Positions 9,501 through 18,500 of a DNA stretch of 21,708 nt are shown in pieces. The translations under genes and the position numbers were made by a program. Origin of the DNA: Elysia marginata (taxonomy: Eukaryota > Mollusca > Gastropoda > Plakobranchidae); the NCBI GenBank assembly GCA_019649035.1, contig BMAT01007698.1, forward strand, positions 95,723 to 117,430. Direction: 5' to 3'. The notes beneath the pieces were generated by a model. It saw only the letters and a program-made list of their open reading frames with translations, was not told where the DNA came from and ran no database searches. The first letter of the stretch is position 1; every line of letters begins with the position of its first letter.

Positions 9501-12500
9501 ATTAAAGCCTAAAAAAAATGGTTCGAGAGTATGTGTATGAATTTTAGATCGATGTGACAAAAATTGACTGAGTTATTAGCAAACGTAACCTAACTATCAG
9601 CCTGCCGTAGTAAATAGTTTTAAAATGTTACTGTCTATTATCTTATGGCAAAGTGGTTTTGAACTTCAATTGATAAATTCACCAATAAAAAGAGAATAAC
9701 AGAGAGAGAGAGAGAGAAAGAGAGCCAGAGAGAGAGAGAGAGTTAGAGAGAGAGGGATAGAGGGGGGGGAGCGCAGAAAGGCAAACAGATGAAGGGAGGT
9801 TGAAATAAACATACCATTGATTAAATTGCCCTCTCCGAAGTCATGGATCTCACAGTCCTTTGTTGCGTGGCCCCTGACAGTAAATCTTGGCAGGGTTAAA
9901 GTGGGCCTGAGCTGTAAGGGATACTCACTGTGCCAGTGGAATACAACGTTCTCTTTACTGTAGCTGTCTGGATGCAGAGTAAATGAAAGATATCACAATA
10001 GAAACAGTTTTGAACTACTTAAGAGGGAACAGCGGAAGAATAAGAACTTTGTTAAGCACCATCAATTGAACATTGCTCCTTAACAGGCATTGAAGTTTGT
10101 TTTTTTACATCATTATTTACCGTGCCAGGGATTGAAGATTTTTTTTGCATCATTATGATTTCTCAACATATTTTATTAACTGTTTTCTTTTTTCAATGTA
10201 ATTGTGAAAATAGCTGTAATACGAATTTCTTGAAAAGAGATAAATAAAGGTTTTGCAATTATTTTACATACTTTCCAAAGGGCCATTGCTGTTGTCTATA
10301 CCTTACCCGCTATGCTCTCTTCGTGATGATTTTTAATAGCAATATACACAAGTTCTTAATAAGCACAGTGTTTTCAGCTATTCACCAGGTTTTTGAGATT
10401 ATCGGCTCAATGAAAAAAACAACAACTTTTCGTCTTAAATCTAGTTTTAAATTAGACATAACATGGTTTTACGTTTAGTCATATTCGTACGTTTTTTCAT
10501 GCTGTCTAACTTATACTAAAATTGACTTGAAACAAAAAAGAAAAATGATGATTAAGTGAACATGAGCCAAATGCAACATTTTCTATAAAAAATCACTTTT
10601 ATACATACTTCTAAATCAGTTTAGAATTTATGTAGTGGGTTTGGGTTAACCATCTTAGTCACTCTTTTTGGAAATATAAACCAAAGTTGTTCTCAATAAG
10701 AAACACCATATTGTTATGAATAATTTAATCGAGGAAAAAATCAACCTAAACACACATAGTGTTAAAAAGTTGACTACACCCTTGATAACATTTTGCTTAA
10801 TCTACAAAAACTAACTATTTTTTTAGATCATTAATTAGATCATTTAGATAATTAGATAGTGATACTATTCGAATCTACTACAATGTTCAACAAGATCACA
10901 ATTGTTCTGACCCAAATCTACATATTGGTGCGGAATTGTGTATCAAAGGTGGTCTAAGAGTTTTTTCCTTGAAGCTGCAAAATATTGTTCCTATCGAGCC
11001 ACGCAAAGAAATGCACAATCTGCAAGAAGGAATGCGGAAAAGATGTTACAGACTTTGAGCACCAACGCGTGAGTATGACGGGAACGTCTGTGGGTCTATT
11101 TTTAGNNNNNNNNNNNNNNNNNNNNNNNNNNNNNNNNNNNNNNNNNNNNNNNNNNNNNNNNNNNNNNNNNNNNNNNNNNNNNNNNNNNNNNNNNNNNNNN
11201 NNNNNNNNTTACGCCTTCGTCAGACAAAAAAAAAAATAAAAAAACGTGTAAGACACATAAATATTTTTATAGTTTCCTCGATCTGCTTTTCCGATTTTCA
11301 CGTACGCGTATTGAGACACGGTGCGTGTGCTTAAGGTCTCTAGTGTAAATAAAGTTGTGACATAGATTCAGGTCAGAACCTTTGACAAACTTGCGAACAA
11401 GATGATAACCTTTTGCTCAATTAGCACGCAAATTTTAACTTCACTAGCCTTAGGCCTATGCAATCATCGTTTCTCACAATGGTCAACGCCCAATCTTCCT
11501 TGCATGGCATAGATTATTTTCTAGTTATCCTAACCAAAGAAAAGTACGAGCTAAAGGACATAGTGTCCACAAAAATGAAATAATGTAAATGAGTATTTAG
11601 GTATAAGTGTTTTTCACCGGTTTTACAATTTAAATGAAAATGTACCTACAGCTGCCAGCATAGATGGAACAGGTCTGCTCGTCATGAGGATATCTTTCCA
11701 GGTGCATGTCACAGCTCAAAGTCATTGAGATTCTGAAAAGGGTCAAGATGAATTGAACTCTTTTTTTTATTTCTCTGTGGCGCACGGCATGCAGGTCAGC
11801 GCTACAGGTAAGCAAACGGTAAGTTAAGCTGACCCAGGTTTTGTTGGGGTTTTTTAATTAACTGATTCGCCTGATTTTAAGAGTTTATGTAATGTAATCA
11901 TGCAGCCTAAACTTCAATACTTGATGTTGTTTGGAAAAGAATATGATAAGGTTTTACGGCCTGGCTATTTAAAGTGTCTATCGCTTTGTACCGGAATGTT
12001 AACCCATGCAGAGTTTGGTCAATAAAATCTGCTATCGCCATGTTACTCATATTTATGTCTGTGGTAAAAAAAGATACCTAAAGTATTGACATTATAGAAA
12101 AACAAGGAATAAAAATTGCCATTACAAAGCAAGCAACTCAGTGCTTTAATTTTGCTAAACATGAAGTTCCCGTGAAATATGATTGACAGATAATATCGGT
12201 AAAGGAAGATATAAATAGATCGAATATGCATTAAGGAAAGACAATGATAGCACAGCTGGGGAATTCTAGATTGGGATTTTGCCTGTTATAGAACATGGAA
12301 AATGAACAGGAAGCGGAAAGTCATGAAATCAAGTTAAGAAGCTAGCCCATGACAAACAGCGATGAAGGTGATTCATCTGTTGCCTATACGCGATATAGGG
12401 TGATAAAGGTGAATTATGATTAAATATTAGTATACTGTTGAGCTACTAACCAACATTCGGGTTACAAAGAATTATAGAGACAGAAAAATTTTCTCCTAAA

Positions 12501-15500
12501 GCAGCAACCCTACAATGTATGTACAACATAATACCAATGGGGTATCTCCGCTGCGCTGTGGTAACAGTACCTTGTGCTGGTGTGGACATTTCCGTCGTGA
12601 TAGATGTGCATGAGATTGTTCATCACTGTGACGTCATGAACGATGGCCTCTTTCTCGTTCAGGAAGTAAAGGTCAGGTGTCCAGATCTTGCCAACCAGTT
12701 TAGGATCTACTTCCAATGGGCCTTCGATGTTTGAGTTGTTCCACACTAGCCGACTGTCAGTCCAATTCATCCTGAGAAAGATGCTTAGTGAGTATTCCTG
12801 CAAGGAAAAAAATCCGACACAGTAATAAACGATTCTAAAAAGAAAAATAAACGCACATTATATTGGAAAATATGTATATAATTAGGATATTTTTCTTAAG
12901 CGATCATCATGATTATTGTCTCTATGTGATGTAGGCCTAATTAGTTTCTGAGAGCACTAAAAGTATTTCATACAGCCTATAGTTTTAGAATTACCATTGA
13001 TGTTCTAAACAAAGAATAGGAGGGTATTGTACAAATATAGGGTGGATGCATTTCTTCATTTCCAACGGGTAAAACTTTATCATATAGCATCGACCCATCG
13101 AAATAAAGAAAGAAATTAAAAAATCTGAAATCGATCTCCAAGTTTATTTCAGAACTCAGACACAATCCTTACATTTCTAATGAAGTAGAAAAGAAAGGGA
13201 CTCTCTATCTCATAAATTTAGAGTTATGCTTCTGACTTAAACATTTAAGTTAAGAACAACTGTGATCATTCCTAATGAGATTCTTTTTATTTGAATAGAT
13301 GTTTCTTAACCAGTGAGTAACCCTAAATTTTAGTGTTGTGATGTTGAAACGCGTTTCTCTATTTGTGTAATAGTTTAGATTTACATTGGAGCTATTCTTA
13401 TTCTTCCGTGGAAAAAAGTCCAGCTGTGTAAACTTAACTTTAGATTGATCAAACTGTGAAAGTGTTATCCCTCAAAGATGGTTCTTTTTTAAGTCATGAA
13501 GTAACCTCTGGAGTGTATTAGACCTAGCAGCTAACGTTAGTAAGTTAAGTTATAAAGAAAAGACAGAAACTCATCTTGCCTCAGGCGAATGGCTCTTTAA
13601 ATCTACACTCCATGCTAGACAGGACCCGATCTCTCTGCCGCGTTCCGATGGCTGAATAATCGATAGTGTCATGTATTGTGTTGTGAGAAAAATAGTTTTA
13701 TCAACTAGTATCAGTTGGTACACTCGGTATGCTTAACTTAAAAAAAAGACAGGCACAAATAATATAATGATGAGTTTGATATTCGCTGTTAATTGACGTT
13801 AGAAAGCTTAACAAACTAACTAAAATAAAGATTACTGCTACATTAAAATAGAAAGGCAGGCCTACGATCCTTTCAGATATGGTTGTAAACAAAATAACAC
13901 AACAGTACAAGAAAACACGGCAACCTTAATCCTATGCTTCATAATCATAGCAAATGAATACATTGTAAAGGATGAAATGATTCAAGGAGATTAGGGGAAT
14001 AAACAAAACTGATTGAACCAAAATCCATGCAATCTCCTGCCAGGCTCAATCTACATTCTCTAATTTTTCTCAAGAATCTTATACACCTTAAAAGGCTGTC
14101 AGTGGGTTTCGTTAAAAAGAATTATCTTTCCTTGCTACTGCAAAACTAGTCATAAGGAAGCATGATAACGCTTGTGAAGCTTTGTTTGTTAGATTAATTT
14201 CTTCGTTTTTGTTCGATGTTACACTCTTTTACACTGGTTTATGTTTATGTATCTCAAGCAACTTGATTTTACAATGTATTGGCCGTATCTAGCACTGTTT
14301 TAGTAGATTTTAGTCGCTCTAGAAATAAACTTTTATAATACCAGTTTTGCCATATCAAGATTTTAAAAAAAGCTACCGAGCAGAAATATTGGTCCTACAT
14401 TTAATAATCATGTCTAGTTAAGTGTTGTATTTGAACCCGATCAAACCTACAAAGATTGATCAACACGAAGAGTTAATTTAAAAAAGGAGCCTCAATATGA
14501 AATAATGGACCAGGGAGTCTTGGAAACATAGTAGATGACAAATATAAAGTATTATAAAAATGAAACTTGAGATTGTGAAGCTGAAAATATATTTCTAGTT
14601 TTTGCAAGGGTAAAAACAAAAAGCGCATATCAGGACACAGAAGATAGCCCGCATAGATTATAAATTTGTGCCGAAAATTAACTCAGACATAAACTAATAC
14701 TGGACTCTCCTTATGAAGGAGATGAAAAAAAATGTGAAATAAACCTTCCATGAAGTATGTAAAAGTTTTTGAAGATTGAAGGAAAAAAAAACAAGTGTGA
14801 AAAGTGATAGATGACAAAAGGGCAACAGCGATTCTCCCACAATGGTTCCATATAGAGAATAGGGACAAGAGTCGTGTTATGTGTTAATATATTTAAATTA
14901 GAAGTGCGGAAGTAAATATTGCAACAATAAGCGGCGAAGCATCATAGGAGAGACAATAAACGTGTGTTGGCCCAGAAAAAAAAAACAGATTAAAGTCGCC
15001 AGGGATAAAAATAAGATACAGGCCTTTAAAGGCAGGTTGTGTACACTCTGTGAGTTCTCAATCCCTGGTTAAATTTAAACCATTTTCGCATTGTTTAAGA
15101 CCATCTTTAATAAAAAAAATCGATTTTAAAGAGTTTGTTTATGGAAGACATTTTGCTTTTAATTTTACAGTTGTCTAAACTTTACAGGCCCATTTGTCCG
15201 TTCCTTGTTTTTCCACCTTGGTACAAAAAGAAAGCTACATCTCAAGTTCTAGTTTCGATCTTACGGATAAACAAAGTGCATTTTGTTCAGAAAGAGTGAT
15301 CAGAAGTGCTAAGAACTAAAAATATTCAAATGTAAGATTTGATAGGGTTTTCCTGCTCCACCACACAAATATTCAAAGCTTAGGCTGAAAGAAGATTTAA
15401 TACTCAGATTAAAATGAAAAGTAATATTGACACTTAGTAAATAAAAAAAATCTTAAGAGCAGACAATAGCCAGATCTCATGATTGGAAAAATCAATGCAT

Positions 15501-18500
15501 GTCTAATTGAGAGTTAAAAGATTTTAAGCATAAATCGAAAAGAAAGAACTTCCCTTTCCTCGTAACAATGCAACGCGTGCCTACAATGGAGTGAGCAAGC
15601 TATATTTTTCGACAAGAGCCACATGTTGTGCAGAAGCGGTTGCATTGTGTTAGTCAAAGAAAATTTAGTTAAGATCGCGACAACTTTTTTTATATCAAGC
15701 TTTTCTGTTGCTTAGAGCTTTTGACGTGCTGAGAAAGGTAGGAAGATTTTCTTGTAGCCTAGGAAAAGTAAACTTTGTAAAGAAAATAGGACGATGTGAT
15801 ATGTGTAAAGCCGTAACATGTTATCCTTCATCTAATTCTTACTGCCTGGGGATCATTGCTATAAATTTCAGGTTATATAAGTTAATGTGAGCAAAATTAC
15901 TATAGATAAATGGTCTTTGGGTTTTCCTCAACTTAAATTGCTTTTTAGAAATATCCATTCAGAAAATCGATTTCTGAATCTTTGACGATATTTTAATTGT
16001 TCACCAGAGTGCAGCTTAGCTTTTCACACCTTTGGAAAATATCCTTTTATAACATAAATTTATGAATTTTTTATTGTTACACACTTTAGCTAATAACTTT
16101 ATCCAAGGTTGGCTTACAATAACCTTTCAATACTCTAGTCATCATACAAAAACATTGGGCTACGAACGCCTCAAATCTATGCGCAATTTACAATACCATA
16201 CCAGATTCAACTACTGACTGTTCTGTTCTGCTATGCTTTGTTCCAAAAATTTGCAGACATAACTTTTTTGTAATGTACCATTTTCACGGAATATTAAGAT
16301 TGTTGCAAAATTACTTTATTTTTAGACTCATCGGAAAAAGAAGGAAGGTCTTCAAAAGAGTTAAATAAGCAGGCTTTCTAAAAAACGTGATCGTTTTACT
16401 CTCTTTGCCGTGCCAACAAAAAACATGAAAATTTTAGCGGTGATCTTCTGAATAAAAATAAAAAGCGGATGAAATAGATGCAGAGCTTTTGACACTGTTT
16501 TGGTTCCAACAACCTACCATAACAGTTTGGTTTATCATAATGTCTGGCGTTCTATATGAAATATTAAACTAAGAAAACTGCCAGCAGTCTAAATCTACAA
16601 AATACAAATGCTCTCATTTATAATAGCAACAAGGAAAACGAATATAATTATTTACGAATGATTCGGATATTGCAATTTTCACATTAGAAGGTATTGGTAT
16701 TAAAGCTTGAACAAGGTTTTTTCCCAAACTTCCAAGCATTAAAAACTCGCACCAAGTAATCAAAATTTTCAGAAAAGATATTGGAAGTTTTTTTCACTTA
16801 GAATATAGAGGATAACTAGAAAAATCTACTTCTAAAAGAATCTTACTCACTCGCATTGATCACATTGACTGAGCCAAAGAAAAACATTATTGAAAGAGCA
16901 TGGTTTAAAACCTTTGTAAAATAACTCTTGCTGATTTTAAAGGTTTTTTTTTACTTCATGCCCCTAAAACAGTTTACGGACATGCAAGTAGATGCCACAG
17001 AATTACATGCGGTAAAGCCTTTCCGCCTATCGATATAATGTTAGACCTTAACTTTGGGTTTAGTCTAACCGTTTTAATCACGTTGAAGGCTTACGTGACT
17101 TAAGCAATAAAGAAAATTATCTAAAGCAAGACGTAACTGACATTATTCATTTTAAAATTGAACGTCTACAAGTTTTTTTTCCTAAGTGTACTTATTTCCT
17201 ATTAGCTTATCTATTTTAACGATACGGGCTTTTTTCTTTTGAAAGTCATTGTTACAGAAAGTTGCATATGACCATGCAGCAACATGCGAATATAGTCTTT
17301 AAACTGATGTCATGGGCCACATGCTTGGAATTTCAGAAGAGAAAAATTACATGCCACTATCATGTTTAAATTCATTGAGGAATCTCCTGCATGAAAGGAG
17401 ACTATGGATTTAATGCGCATGATATAGTTTCCCCAACCTATTATGATTTTTCTGAAAGACACAAATAAAAAAAGAAAAAAATAGAAGATGAACAGAGCAT
17501 GTTTATATTTCATTCAAGCAAGCAAAGCAAACACAAGTACCAGATATAATAAGGGTTCCTCCATTGAGGGCAAACATTGCATGCAAGCATCAAATTGAAC
17601 TCACAAAGGAAGACTAGCTAAGCATGTTATAAAAAGGCAATCAAAACGAAAGATGTTCATTTCCGATAGACAGGTCTTTAGAGGGATAGGGCAAAGAACC
17701 GGAGTCTACACCTCCGCCTCTGACACTAACAAAAAAATGACCATCATGGGAGACGCCTTGCCCTTTAGAGCCATGCGACCGCATAAATCGCGAGTCATAG
17801 GCGTGGTCGGTGCTGTGCCCATGTAGGGCCCCAAGACTGGCACGGTCAGCGTTGTGAGAGTGTTTGAGGTGGAGGTAGTGGTGGAGAAAATGAGACTGGG
17901 GTAGGTGGGAAGGCTGCTTGCCGCTGATGGATCGGACGGTGGAGGGCAGGCCCCACCATGAGTTTACCATGGAGATCTCAGTGAGGGAATCGAAGCTCAG
18001 CACGTAGATTTGAACAGACACATCTGTGGCAACATCTGGGTTAATAGAAAGATATTACAAGGTTCCAGGCATTAGTTTGGAAACTGACAGCACTGTTAGA
18101 TATTTTACTTCAAGACAGTCTCTATCATGATATTCTTACACAACGAGAAATTCAACCTTATAAAATGGTTTAAGTTTAAGTTAATGTGAAACGACATAAT
18201 GAAAAGATTGAACGTTCCAAGCGGAAAATTATATGTGGTAAAGAATCTATGCTGAAACGGAAGAGTAGTTAGGGCATGTTGTATTTTCTAGTTTAGATTC
18301 TATTAGAACATTGTTGACTGAAATTATTACATTCCTGGTAATTTTTATCCATTTAATTTACAAATAGTTGCCGTTGCCGCTGACATTTGGCAATTTTAGC
18401 CATTCAAATCTACGTAAAGTAACAGACTGCATCTATTAGAGGGTCACTTCATTTTGATGGAAGTAGTTTAAGATCATAAGCTTCAAATCTCGAATAAAAA

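Larger units (their letters stand above)
7666..9814 (-). other. Receptor intron carrying the mariner
   Basis: 2.15-kb intron between the loop C exon and the TM1-TM2 exon. It contains the dead mariner (8267-9415) and a (GA)n tract. The rest (7666-8266 and 9416-9700) shows nothing recognisable. Confidence 0.85.

Noticed and set aside
10985..11239. Open frame across the N run
   Set aside because: It crosses an assembly gap and has no coding features.
14425..14450. Second B-box-like GGGTTCAAATAC on the minus strand
   Set aside because: Imperfect match, with no A box or tRNA fold visible.
17641..17967. Extension of the 68-bp exon frame to 17641
   Set aside because: Receptor similarity stops exactly at the ATG|GTAAAC donor, and the next homologous residues are in the exon at 12797.
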